Shown in pieces: positions 1 to 23,362 of a DNA stretch of 64,000 bases. Source of the DNA: Pseudomonas pseudonitroreducens (GTDB lineage: Bacteria; Pseudomonadota; Gammaproteobacteria; Pseudomonadales; Pseudomonadaceae); NCBI RefSeq assembly GCF_021603645.1, contig NZ_BQHJ01000005.1:434001-498000 (forward strand). The letters are read 5' to 3'. The position numbers and the translations under genes were made by a program. Below the pieces are notes generated by a model that was not told the origin of the DNA, made no database searches, and saw nothing but the letters and a program-made list of their open reading frames with translations. How positions within the stretch are numbered: the stretch's first letter is position 1; every line of letters starts with the position of its first letter.

Positions 1-35
1 TGCCTGGCCAGTCGACCAGCGCAGCGCTGGCCTGA
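1..35 (+). CDS. possible 3' end of an upstream gene (partial)
   Basis: In the third frame the first bases read as an open stretch of ten codons ending in TGA at 33-35, 22 nt before the next start codon. This would fit the tail of a co-transcribed upstream gene. The other two forward frames are also open here, and ten codons cannot identify a product, so this only marks that the operon may begin outside the window. Confidence 0.25.
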   Translation, partial: PGQSTSAALA

Positions 36-57
36 TCGATTCAAGCGGAGACCCCCG

Positions 58-1038
58 ATGCCTACCTCCACTCTGTTCGATATCGCTCCCCTGGCTGAAG
101 CGCGCGGCGGCCTGCCGTTGCTGGTGCAGGCACGCGGCGAGGGTATCGACCTGCTCGATGCCCTCGCCGAACTGCGCCCGCTGGTTGAAGAGCGCCTGCC
201 GGTGTGCGCCGGCATTCTCTTCCGTGGTTTCCAGGTCGGCGCGGCGGAGCGCTTCCGTGAATTCGCCGCCGGCTTCGGTCACCCGCTGCTCAACTACGAA
301 TTCGGTTCCACGCCACGCAGCAACGTCACCAGCGGCGTGTACACCTCCACCGAATACCCGCCGCACCAGCACATCCCGCTGCACAACGAGCAGGCCTACA
401 CCCGCGAGTGGCCGCTGAAGATCTGGTTCTATTGCGTGCAGGCCGCGCAGAGCGGCGGCGAGACCCCCATCGCCGACAGCCGCGAAATCTACCGCCGGGT
501 TGACGAAGGCATCCGCCGCCGCTTCAGCGAGCGCGGGCTGATGTACACGCGCAACTTCGGCAACGGCCTGGACGTGGCCTGGGAGCAGGTGTTCAACAGC
601 GACGACCCAGCCGTGGTCGAGGCCTATTGCAGGGCCCACAGGATCGGCTGGGAATGGAAGGAAGACGGCGAGCTGCGCACCCGCCAGGTCTGCCAGGCCG
701 TCGCGCAGCACCCGGTGACCCGCGACTGGGTGTGGTTCAACCAGGCGCACCTGTTCCACGTCTCCAACCTGCCGCCGGAAGTGCGCGAGAGCCTGCTGGA
801 AATCGTCGACGAGGAAGACCTGCCGCGCAACGTCTACTACGGCGACGGCAGCCCCATCGAGCCGTCCGTACTCGACGAAATCCGCGGCGTGCTGGAGGAG
901 GCCAAGGTGAGCTTCCCCTGGTACAGCGGCGACGTGCTGATGCTCGACAACATGCTGGCGGCGCATGCGCGCTCGCCGTTCTCCGGGCCGCGCAAGGTGG
1001 TGGTGGCGATGGCCGAGGGGCACGGGGCGGACGCCTGA
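58..1038 (+). CDS. SyrP/TauD-family Fe(II)/2-oxoglutarate dioxygenase, putative aspartyl beta-hydroxylase
   Basis: 326 aa, the usual length for TauD/TfdA enzymes acting on NRPS-bound amino acids. The iron-binding facial triad is visible as H109-x-E111 (in the segment IPLHNEQ) and H303 (AAHARSPFSGPRK), and the arginines after H303 fit 2-oxoglutarate binding. The start is preceded by GGAGA at good spacing. SyrP of syringomycin and OrbG of ornibactin are family precedents that hydroxylate Asp at the beta carbon. The gene sits 223 bp upstream of an NRPS whose third loading module reads as Asp. Inferred role: beta-hydroxylation of the carrier-bound Asp to give an iron-chelating alpha-hydroxycarboxylate. 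The family also hydroxylates free substrates such as taurine, so the assignment rests on context as well as on similarity. Confidence 0.8.
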   Translation: MPTSTLFDIAPLAEARGGLPLLVQARGEGIDLLDALAELRPLVEERLPVCAGILFRGFQVGAAERFREFAAGFGHPLLNYEFGSTPRSNVTSGVYTSTEYPPHQHIPLHNEQAYTREWPLKIWFYCVQAAQSGGETPIADSREIYRRVDEGIRRRFSERGLMYTRNFGNGLDVAWEQVFNSDDPAVVEAYCRAHRIGWEWKEDGELRTRQVCQAVAQHPVTRDWVWFNQAHLFHVSNLPPEVRESLLEIVDEEDLPRNVYYGDGSPIEPSVLDEIRGVLEEAKVSFPWYSGDVLMLDNMLAAHARSPFSGPRKVVVAMAEGHGADA

Positions 1039-1059
1039 CGTGTCGGCTTGCACGGACAA

Positions 1060-1160
1060 CTCCCTCTCCCTCTGGGAGAGGGCGGGGGTGAGGGAAATGG
1101 CCGGGCACCGAAGTCGCCGGTAGCACCCTCACCCTAACCCTCTCCCAGGGGGAGAGGGGA
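1060..1160. repeat. inverted pair of CCCTCTCCC/GGGAGAGG extragenic repeats
   Basis: A copy at 1060-1094 (tccctctccctctgggag followed by agggcgggggtgaggg) is mirrored by an inverted copy at 1126-1160 (ccctcaccctaaccctctcc and onward). Each copy has its own short palindrome, and together they form a large potential stem-loop between the dioxygenase and the first NRPS gene. The same pair recurs at 27110-27224. It could act as a transcriptional or mRNA-stability element. No U-tract marks it as a simple terminator. Confidence 0.75.
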
Positions 1161-1261
1161 CCGATCGGAGCGAGCGTTGATGGCGGTGCTCCGAAAGAAC
1201 AGCGAATCAAGAATTTCCTCCGGCGAGCGCCCACGCACTCGCCGCCAGAACAGGTGATGTC

Positions 1262-14049
<12,788 letters not shown>

Positions 14050-14050
<1 letters not shown>

Positions 14051-17000
14051 TGAGTGGGGGAATGAACCATCCGATGGACGCCCAGCTGAAACAGGTCGCG
14101 GAGCGCCTTGGCGCGCTTTCCGAGGACAAGCAGATCATCTTCCTGCGCCAGCTCCGCGAGAAAGGCGTGAGCCTGTCGCGCCTGCCGATCCTCCGCGAGG
14201 GCCGCGAGCACGCGCCGTTGTCGGCGGCCCAGGCGCGCCTGTGGTTCCTCTGGCAGATGGAGCCGCACAGCGCCGCCTACAACATCCCGGCCGCCGTGCG
14301 CCTGCGCGGCGCGCTGGACGAGGGCGCGCTGCAGCGTGCCTTCACCGCGCTGATCGCGCGCCATGAAAGCCTGCGCACAGTCTTCCGCAACGTAGAAGAT
14401 CGCTCTGGTAGGGCGAATGACGCGCAGCGTCATCCGCCGCAACCTGGGCCGGGTGCGACGGCGGATAACGCTGGCGCGTTATGCGCCCTACGAGGGCCGG
14501 ATGGTCAGGTTCCGCCCACGGTGGAGGGCCGCTCTGGTAGGGCGAATGACGCGCAGCGTCATCCGCCGCAACCTGGGCCGGGTGCAACGGCGGATAACGC
14601 TGGCGCGTTATCCGCCCTACGGGAATCGGATGGCGAGGTCATGCGGTGCATCCTGCCGCCGGTGCCGGCGCAGCTGGAGCGAAAGGACTTCGCGAATGAG
14701 GCCGAGGCTCGCCAATGGTTGAACCAGTGCGCGCAACGCTCCTTCGATCTCGCGGAGGGCCCGCTATTGCGCCTGCACCTGGCGCGCCTGCCGGGTGAGG
14801 CGCTGCTGCTGGTGAACCTGCACCACATCATTGCCGACGGCTGGTCCATCGGCGTACTGATCGATGAATTTGCAGCGCTGTACAGCGCCGAGGTGCAGGG
14901 CACGAAAGCCGACCTGGCCGAGCTGCCGATCCAGTACAGCGACATGGCCCGCTGGCAGCGCCTGTGGCTGGCGGCCGGCGAGGGTGAGCGGCAGCTGGCG
15001 TACTGGAAGGAACAGCTGGGCGACGAATCGCTGCTGCTGACCCTGCCGGGCGACCGGCCGCGCCCGCTGGTGCAGAGCTACCGCGGCGCCACCCTGGACT
15101 TCGAGCTGCCGCGCGCGCTGAGCGACTCCCTGCGCGAACTGGCGCGGGGGCAGGGCGCCACGCTGTTCATGCTGATCCTGGCTGCGTACCAGTTGCTGCT
15201 GTCGCGCTACAGCGGTCAGCGCGAGTTGCGCGTCGGCGTGCCCATCGCCGGCCGGGGCCGCGCCGAGAGCGAGCGGCTGATCGGCTTCTTCGTCAACACT
15301 CAGGTGCTGTCCGCGCGTATCGACGGCGACGAATCCTTCAACGCCTTCCTGGCCCGCACCCGTGAAGCGGTGCTGGGCGCCCAGGCCAACCCGGACCTGC
15401 CATTCGAGCAACTGGTGGACGCGCTGCAGCCCGAGCGCAGCCTGAGCTACAACCCGCTGTTCCAGGTGGCCTGCAACCACCAGCCGAGCCGCCGCGACGC
15501 GCTGCGTGAGCTGCCCGGTGGGCTGCAGCTGGAAAGCCTGGAGCTGGACAGCGGTATTGCCAAGTTCGACCTGACCCTGAACACCGAGGAGAGCCGCGAC
15601 GGCCAGGTGCGCGGGCAGTTCATGTACGCTACCGACCAGTTCGACGCGGCGACCATCGAGCGTCTCGCCGGGCATTTCCTCAACCTGCTGCGCGGCATCG
15701 TCGCCGAGCCGCACTGCCCGGTGGCGCGCTTGCCGCTGCTGGAGGGCAGTGAGCGTGAGCAACTGCTCTACGGCTGGAATGCCACCGGGATGGACTATCC
15801 GCGTAACGCCTGTCTGCACGAGTTGATCGAGCAGCAAGTGGCGCGCACGCCCAATGACATTGCGCTGACTGACGGCCAGCGCAGCCTCAACTATGCCGAA
15901 CTCAACAGCCGCGCCAACCGCCTCGCGCACTGGTTGCGCGAGCAGGGCGTCGGCCCGGACAGCCGCGTCGGCGTCGCCCTGGAACGCTCCGTCGAACTGC
16001 CGGTGGCTTTGCTCGCCGTGCTCAAGGCCGGCGGCGCCTATGTGCCGCTGGACCCGGAATTCCCCGCCGAACGCCTGGCACACATGCTCGAAGACGGCGG
16101 CGTGCGCCTGCTGCTGACTCAGCAGCACCTGCTCGGCGAACTGCCGCAGAGCGGTGCCCGCGTGTTCTGCCTGGACCGCGACTGGGCGCAGCTGGAAGCC
16201 TATGCCGACAGCGACCTGGCGAATCTCGCGCGCCCGGACGATCTCGCCTACGTCATCTATACCTCCGGCTCCACCGGCAAGCCCAAGGGCGTCGCGGTGC
16301 GCCACGGCGGGGTGGTCAACTTCATGCTCAGCATGGCCCGTGAACCAGGGCTGGACGCGCGGGACCGCGTGCTCGCGCTGACCTCGCTGTCCTTCGACAT
16401 CTCCGCGCTGGAGCTGTACCTGCCGCTGCTGGTCGGCGGCCGCGTGGTGCTGGTGGACCGCGACGTCGCCCGCGACCCGGCGCGCCTGCTGGGCGTGGCG
16501 CTGGAACAGGGCGTGACGGTGATCCAGGCGACGCCGAGCACCTGGACGCTGCTCAGCGGCCACGAGGAATTCCCGCGCCTGACTGGCTGCCGCTTCTTCT
16601 GCGGCGGCGAGGCGCTGTCCGCCGAACTGGCGGACAAGCTCACCGCACGCTTCGATAAGGAGAGCGGCGATGCGCTGTGGAACCTCTACGGCCCCACCGA
16701 AACCACCATCTGGTCGGCGGCCTGGAAGATCGACAAGGGCGCCCGCGCACTGCTCGGCAAACCCATCGCCAACACCCAGTTGTACATCCTCGACGGCGAG
16801 CTTCAGCCGGCGCCCATTGGCGTGGCCGGCGAGCTGTACATCGCCGGCGACGGCCTGGCGCGCGGCTACCATGGGCGCCCCGAACTGACCGCCGAACGCT
16901 TCGTCGCCGATCCCTACGCTGGTTTATACGGCCAGCCAGGCCGGCGCATGTACCGCACCGGCGACCTCGCGCGCTGGCGCGCCGATGGTGTGCTGGAATA

Positions 17001-20000
17001 CCTCGGTCGCATCGACCACCAGGTGAAGATTCGCGGCTTCCGTATCGAACTGGGCGAGATCGAGTCGCGCCTGCTCGGCCAACCCGGCGTGCGCGAGGCG
17101 GTGGTGATCGCCCGCGACGCGGGGCAGGTGAAACAGCTGGTGGGCTACGTGACCGGCCAGATCGATAGCGACCTGCGCGCCGCGTTGCTGGAAGAGCTGC
17201 CGGACTACATGGTCCCCGCGCAGATCGTCCAGTTGCAGCGCATGCCGCTCACGCCCAACGGCAAACTGGACCGCAAGGCCCTGCCGGAGCCGGACTTCAG
17301 CCTGTTGCAGAAGAGCTACCGCGCACCGGAGAGCGAGCGTGAGCAGACGCTCGCGGCCATCTGGTGCGCCGTACTGGGCCTGGAACGGGTCGGCCTGGAC
17401 GACAACTTCTTCGAGCTGGGCGGCGACTCCATCGTTTCCATCCAGGTGGTCAGCCGCGCCCGCGCCGCTGGCCTGCAGCTGAGCCCGAAGGATCTGTTCC
17501 AGCATCAGACGCTGCAGGCACTGGCTCGTGTGGCCGGTGATTTCGCAGCGCTTGAAGCGCCGTCGGTAAGCAGCGCGGCCATCGATGCGCCGGATGCCGC
17601 GCAACTGGCCGCGCTCGGTCTGAACCCCGACCAGATCGAAGACCTCTACCCGCTGTCGCCCATGCAGCAGGGCATGCTGTTCCACGGCGTGGACGGCAGC
17701 GAAGGCGGCGTCTACGTGAACCAGCTGCGCGTGGAAGTGCACGGGCTGGACGTCGAGCGTTTCCGCAGCGCCTGGCAGGCCGCGCTGGATGCCCATGACA
17801 ACCTGCGTGCAGGCGTGCACTGGCAAGGCCTCGATAAGCCGCTTCAGGCCGTGCACAAGCGCGTCGAGCTGCCGCTGGAAGTCCTGGACTGGCGCGGCCG
17901 CGAGGACATGGATGCGGCGCTGGACGAGCTGGCTACCGCCGAACGCAGCCGCAGCTTCGACCTGGAGCGTCCGCCGCTACTGCGCCTGGTGCTGGTGCGC
18001 AGCGCCGAGGACAGCCACCAGCTGGTCTACACCCATCACCACATCCTGCTCGACGGCTGGAGCAACGCCCAGCTGTTCGCCGAGGCGCTGCGCCGTTACA
18101 ACGGCGAGACCATCGCCGAGCAGGGCCGCTACCGCGACTATATCCACTGGCTGCAAGCGCAGGATCAGCAGCAGGCGCAGGACTTCTGGAGCGCGCGCCT
18201 GCAAGGCTTCGCCCAACCCACCGTGCTCGCTGACAGCCTGGCGCGCCCGGCCGAGGGCAGCGGCCACGGCCTGGAATACAGCCGCTACGATGCGGCGGCT
18301 ACCGAGCGTCTGAAGGCCTTCGCCCGCAGCCAGCGGGTAACGCTGAACACCCTGGTGCAGGCGGCGTGGATTCTCCTGCTGCAACGCTACACCGGGCAGC
18401 AGCGCGTGGCCTTTGGCGCCACCGTTGCCGGCCGTCCCGCGCAACTGGCCGGCGCCGACAGCCTGCTGGGCCTGTTCATCAACACGCTGCCCATCGTCCA
18501 GGCGCCGGCCGAACACGCCGACCTGGGCAACTGGCTGCGCGAACTGCAGGCCTACAACCTGGACGTGCGCGAGTTCGAGCACACGCCGCTGTACGACATC
18601 CAGCGCTGGGCCGGCCAGGCCGGGCAGGCGCTGTTCGACAGCATCATCGTGTTCGAGAACTACCCGGTGGACGAGGTGCTGCGCAGCGTCCAGGGGCCAC
18701 GCTTCGGCGAGCTGAAGTCCAAGGACGAGACCAGCATCCCGATGGACCTCGCGGTGCGCGTCGGCGACCGACTGGAGATCGAATACCAGTACCTGCGCGC
18801 GCACTTCAGCGCACCGGCTGTGGCGCGCCTGCGCGGCAACCTGGAACAGGTGCTGGACAGCCTGCTGCACGGCGCCGGCAAGCGCGTCGGCGAGCTCCAG
18901 TGCCTGTCCGCCAATGACCGCGCGGCGCTGGCCGCCTGCCGTGGCCCGCAGCAGTCCTTGCCGCCGGCGGAGCCGGTGCACCTGGCCATCGCGCGCCAGG
19001 CCGCTCTGCGCGGCGCTGACGTGGCGCTGATCTGCGGCGACGAGGAGATCGACTACGCGGCGCTGGAGCGCGACTCCAACCGCCTGGCCCATCGGCTGAT
19101 AGCGCTGGGTGTCGGCCCGGAGGTCCGCGTCGGTGTGGCATTGCCGCGCAGCGTGCGCATTCCCTTGGCGCTGCTGGCGGTGCTCAAGGCCGGCGGTGCC
19201 TACGTGCCGCTGGACGCCGAGTACCCGCGCGAGCGCCTGGAATTCCAGATGAGTGACGCCGGCATCGCGCTGCTGATCACCGACAGCCGCCTGCGCGAGC
19301 GCCTGCCGCTGCCAGCGGGCGTGGCTTGCCTGGAGCTGGATGGCCTTGATCTGACGGGCGAAGACAGCAATCTGCCGGTGGTCAGCCTGGAGCCGGAAAA
19401 CCTCGCCTACCTGATCTACACCTCCGGCTCCACCGGCAAGCCCAAGGGCGTGGCAGTCAGCCATGGCCCACTGGCCATGCACTGTGCGGCTATCGGCGAG
19501 CTGTACCGGATGGACGCGGCGACTCGCGAGTTGCACTTCATGTCCTTCGCCTTCGACGGCGCCCACGAGCGCTGGCTGACCACCCTGGTGCATGGCGGCA
19601 GTCTGGTGCTGCGCGGCGATGAGCTGTGGACGCCGGAGCAGACCTACCGCGTGCTGCACGACAAGCAGGTGAGCGTGGCGGCCTTCCCGCCGGTGTACCT
19701 GCAACAACTGGCCGAGCACGCCCTGCGTGACGGCAACCCGCCACCGGTGCGCATCTACTGTTTCGGGGGCGATGCGGTGCCCAACGCCAGCTTCGAACTG
19801 GCCAAGCGCGCCCTGCGCGCCGAACACCTGATCAATGGCTACGGCCCCACGGAAACCGTGGTCACGCCGCTGCTGTGGAAGGCTGATCGCGCCACGGCCT
19901 GCGATGCCGCCTATGCCCCCATCGGCAAGGGCGTTGGCGCGCGCACGCTGTACATCCTCGACGAGCAACTACGCCAGGTTCCGCTGGGCGTAGCGGGTGA

Positions 20001-22092
20001 GCTGTACATCGGTGGTGATGGTCTGGCGCGGGGCTACCACGAACGCGCCGGGTTGACCGCCGAGCGTTTCGTGGCGGACCCGTTCGGTGCTCGCGGTGGC
20101 CGTCTGTACCGCTCTGGCGACCTGGTGCGCGGCCGCGCTGACGGCGTGATCGACTACGTCGGGCGGATCGACCATCAGGTGAAGATTCGCGGCTTCCGCA
20201 TCGAGCTGGGCGAAATCGAGGCGCGCCTGCAGGATCACCCGCAGGTCAGCGAGGCGCTGGTGGTCGCCCGCGACGGCATCAGCGGCAAGCAGTTGGTGGG
20301 CTACGTGGTTGGCGAAGCGGACGGCGACACGCTGCGCAGCTTCCTCCGCGAGCAGGTGCCGGACTACATGGTGCCGGCGCAGATCCTCCAGCTTGCGCGC
20401 TTCCCGCTGTCGCCCAACGGCAAGATCGACCGCAAGGCATTGCCCGAGCCGACCTGGCAGGGCGAGGCCTACGAGGCGCCGCGCAACGAGCGCGAGCAGG
20501 CCCTGGCGGATATCTGGCAGGACGTGCTGCAGGTAGAGCGCGTCGGCATCCGCGACAACTTCTTCGACCTCGGCGGCGACTCCATCCTCAGCCTGCAGAT
20601 CGTCTCGCGAGCCCGGCAGGCGTTGGGCGAGGGCGTGGAAATCCGTCTGCGCGATCTGTTGCAGTACCAGACCATCGCCGGCCTGCTGGAACGCGCCGAA
20701 AGCGTGGCCGAGGCGGCGCCGGTGAATACCGTGGAAGTCGTCGATGACGGCGAATCCTTCGGCCTGGTGCCGATCCAGCAATGGATGTTCGAGCAGCAGC
20801 TGGAGGAGCCGAACCACTTCAACCAGGCCGTGTTGCTGGAGTGCCGTCAGCGTCTGGATGCCGATGCGCTGGAGGCGGCGCTGCAAGGCCTGCTGGCCGA
20901 GCACGGCAGCCTGCGCCTGTCGTTTGCGCGCGGGACTGACGGCCAGTGGCACCAGCGTTATCGCGAGGCCAGCGAGATCACCGGTGCGTTGCTCTGGCAG
21001 CGTCAGGCGGCCAATGCCGAGGAGGCGCTGCTGATCGCCAACCAGGCGCAGCGCAGCCTGGACCTGAGCGAAGGCCGCCTGCTGCGCGGCGTGCTCACCG
21101 ACATGGCCGACGGCACCCAGCGCCTGCTGCTGGTGATCCACCACCTGGGTGTGGATGGTGTGTCCTGGCGCATCCTGCTGGAGGAACTGCAACAGCGTTA
21201 CGCCGCGCAGGTCAGCGGCGAGCCGGCGCCACGCTTCGAGCGTACCAGCGCCTACCGCGCCTGGGCCGAAGGCCTGCGCGAGTATGCCGACAGCCAACTG
21301 GCGCAAGGCGACCTGCCGTACTGGCTGGAGCAGACCGACAGCGCCGGCCTGGGCCAGCCGCAGCGCGACAACCCGCGCGGCGCCGAGCGCATGGCACAGC
21401 TGGAGCAGACGTTCCTGCGCCTGGACCGCGAGCAGACCCAGCGCCTGCTGAAGGTCGCGCCCGAGGCCTACCGCACGCAGATCAACGACCTGCTGCTGAC
21501 CGCCCTGGGCCGCACGCTGTGCCAGTGGTGCGACAGCGAGTCGGTGCTGATCGGCCTGGAAGGCCACGGCCGCGAAGACATCCTCGACAGCGTCGACCAC
21601 AGCCGCACCCTGGGCTGGTTCACCAGCCTGTTCCCGCTGCGCCTGACGCCGGGGCAGGGCGGTTACGCCCAGGCCATCCCGGCGATCCGCCAGCAACTGC
21701 GCGCGGTGCCGGACAAGGGGATTGGCTACGGCGCCTTGCGCTACCTGGGCGACAGCGCGCTGCGCCGCCAGCTCGCCGCCCGCGCCGAGCCGCGCGTCAC
21801 CTTCAACTACCTCGGCCAGTTCGACCAGAGCTTCGATGACCAGGCGCTGTTCGTGCCCTTGCAGGAGAAGCCCGGAGACACCTATGCCGCCAGCACGCCG
21901 ATGAACAACTGGCTGGAGATCGTCGGCCAGGTCTATGACGGTGAGCTGACCCTGCGCTGCATGTTCAGCCGCCGGGTGTTCCGCCCGTCGCGCATCGAGG
22001 CGCTGATGGCGCAGCTGCGAGAAGAGCTGGTCGGGGTGATCGGCCACTGCTGCGCGCAGGTTGAAACCGCCAAGGAAAAGGCCACGGTATGA
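14050..22092 (+). CDS. nonribosomal peptide synthetase 2: C-A-T (Gly) / C-A-T-E (D-X), no thioesterase
   Basis: 2680 aa. The ATG overlaps the previous stop by 1 nt (TGATG) with GGAG upstream, so translation is probably coupled. A helical N-terminal stretch (about 10-45) is typical of docking ends. Module 5: L-L type C (HHIIADG at 258), A with code DILQFGLIWK (Gly; canonical DILQLGLIWK), T of GGDS type (S1127). Module 6: C of the YPLSPMQQGMLFH type (HHILLDG at about 1330), A with code DGEACGGVTK, identical to module 2, T (S2178), E (HHLGVDGVSWR at 2364, with EGHGRE, LGWFT and NYLGQ). The protein stops right after the E domain, so it has no in-line release domain. Residues about 118-196 of the first C domain are two tandem translated copies of a palindromic DNA repeat. 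Whether that C domain is still active is the main uncertainty. Confidence 0.92.
14401..14620. repeat. two tandem 129-bp units, each carrying an 84-bp cruciform element, in frame inside the NRPS 2 condensation domain
   Basis: Elements lie at 14408-14491 and 14537-14620, exactly 129 nt (43 codons) apart. Each starts GTAGGGCG and ends CGCCCTAC (an outer inverted repeat). Inside are hairpins ATGACGC-gca-GCGTCAT and ATAACGC-tggc-GCGTTAT and a CCGCCG/CGGCGG pair, giving a cloverleaf shape. The two units are nearly identical. Related copies lie between genes at 44232-44307 and, as a half copy, at 23202-23234, so this is normally an extragenic element. Here it is read through in frame and repeats a peptide beginning RSGRANDAQRHPP. 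The segment between the flanking C-domain landmarks is 118 residues, against 45 in the second C domain of NRPS 1. Confidence 0.92.
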
Positions 22093-23063
22093 ATGCATTG
22101 ATGAAAGAGGTCGGCATGCTGCATCCGGAGATTTCCGCATTTCTCGATATGGTCGACGAGGGCCGCCGCAGTGGTCGGCCGGCGCTGCATGAACTGCCGG
22201 TGGAACAGGCGCGGGCGGACTTCGAGGCTTCCTCGGAGTCGCTCAGGGCCGGGGCGCCGTCGATGCCCGTGGAGGCATTGCGGATTCCGGCTCGGGAGGG
22301 GCGCGAACTGCCCGCACGCTTGTATCGGCCCGCTTTCGCAGGAAACGGCGCAGGGGACGCAGCGATCCTGTATTTCCACGGCGGCGGCTATACGGTCGGC
22401 AGCCTGGACTCCCACGATGGCTTGTGCCGGCTGCTGGCGAAGCACTGCAATTGCCCGGTGCTTTCAGTGGGCTACCGACTGGCACCGGAGGCGCCTTTCC
22501 CGGCCGCCAATCACGACGCCCGCGATGCCTGGAACTGGTTGCTGGCCTCTGCCGCCAGCCTGGGCTTGAACTCGCGCCGTCTGGCGGTCGGTGGCGACAG
22601 TGCCGGCGCCACCCTGGCGACCGTGCTCTGCGCCGAGCTGGCGGGCGAGGGCGCCGAACAGCCCTGCGCCCAGTTGCTGTTCTATCCGGCGGCGGATGCC
22701 GGTGCACGCAGCGAATCCCAGGAGCTGTTCGCCGAAGGCTATCTGCTGGAAACGGCCAGCCTGGATTGGTTCTACCAGCAGTACGTGCCTGACGCTTCCC
22801 AGCGCCGCGATTGGCGTTGCTCACCGTTGCATGCGGCTGCTGCCCTGCAAGGCAGCGCTCCGGCACTGCTGTTTGCCGCGGAGTTCGATCCGTTGCTGGA
22901 CGAAGGCCTGGCCTATGCCAACGCGCTGGTGGCGCAGGGCGTGGAAGTGGAGGCCGAGCGCTGCTGCGGGATGACCCATGACTTCCTGCGCATGGGCAAC
23001 CTGGTGCCGGAGGTGGAGGGGTATTACCGGCGCGTGGCGGAGTTTCTTGCGGCGCGCTGGTGA
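22089..23063 (+). CDS. alpha/beta hydrolase, hormone-sensitive-lipase family
   Basis: 324 aa, starting in the ATGA overlap with the NRPS 2 stop, so translationally coupled and part of the same operon. Oxyanion-hole motif HGGGY begins at H97. The nucleophile is S171 in GDSAG, and the likely triad partners are D267 (AAEFDPLLDEG) and H297 (GMTHDF). There is no signal peptide, so it is cytoplasmic. Family members hydrolyse small esters and amides. In this operon it may be the missing release enzyme for the peptidyl thioester on NRPS 2, or may trim the acyl chain or proofread misloaded carriers. It is not a classical type I or type II NRPS thioesterase by motif, so the role is inferred from linkage only. 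Confidence 0.85.
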   Translation: MNALMKEVGMLHPEISAFLDMVDEGRRSGRPALHELPVEQARADFEASSESLRAGAPSMPVEALRIPAREGRELPARLYRPAFAGNGAGDAAILYFHGGGYTVGSLDSHDGLCRLLAKHCNCPVLSVGYRLAPEAPFPAANHDARDAWNWLLASAASLGLNSRRLAVGGDSAGATLATVLCAELAGEGAEQPCAQLLFYPAADAGARSESQELFAEGYLLETASLDWFYQQYVPDASQRRDWRCSPLHAAAALQGSAPALLFAAEFDPLLDEGLAYANALVAQGVEVEAERCCGMTHDFLRMGNLVPEVEGYYRRVAEFLAARW

Positions 23064-23070
23064 GCTTCCC

Positions 23071-23155
23071 TGTAGGAGCGAGCTTGCTCGCGAACCCTCC
23101 GCCGCCCGAGCCGGGATATCGGCAGAGTGCGCTTCGCGAGCAAGCTCGCTCCTAC
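23071..23155. repeat. inverted REP pair (GTAGGAGCGAGC type)
   Basis: tgtaggagcgagcttgctcg at 23071 with its inverted partner ending ctcgctcctac at 23155. The pair lies directly after the hydrolase stop, in the gap between convergent genes. Further copies of this REP occur at 44331-44354 and 50052-50076. Such pairs often stabilise or terminate transcripts and are typical of pseudomonads. Confidence 0.85.
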
Positions 23156-23201
23156 GAAGAGCACGGGGTTGGCTATTGGAGTGCCGCCACCGGCTACATG
23201 G

Positions 23202-23234
23202 CGGCGGATAACACTGGTGCGTTAGGCGCCCTAC
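23202..23234. repeat. half copy of the GTAGGGCG cruciform element
   Basis: CGGCGGATAACACTGGTGCG continuing to GCGCCCTAC matches the 3' half of the elements embedded in NRPS 2 (14461-14491). The 5' half is absent. It lies between the convergent hydrolase and atsR genes, the usual extragenic location for this family. Confidence 0.7.
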
Positions 23235-23261
23235 GATACTGCGTCACGGTGGAGAGCGAAC

Positions 23262-23345
23262 GTAGGATGGCGTGGAGCGCAGCGATACCCATCGATGGTG
23301 ATGCGCTCGGGGCAGCATGGGTATCGCAAGCTCCACCCATCCTAT
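23262..23345. repeat. imperfect inverted repeat GTAGGATGGCGTGGAGC / GCTCCACCCATCCTAT
   Basis: A long-armed palindrome about 84 bp in length. GTAGGATGGCGTGGAGC with a GCGATACCCATC segment is mirrored by GATGGGTATCGC... and CTCCACCCATCCTAT. It ends 18 nt before the atsR stop codon. This is a third, unrelated repeat family in the same 300-bp gap. Confidence 0.75.
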
Positions 23346-23362
23346 AGATGAAGGCCGGAAGG

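Noticed and set aside
1161-1261. Iron-regulated promoter (Fur box or PvdS-type -35/-10) before NRPS 1
   Set aside because: I looked for both patterns and found no convincing match. The operon promoter may be upstream of the window.
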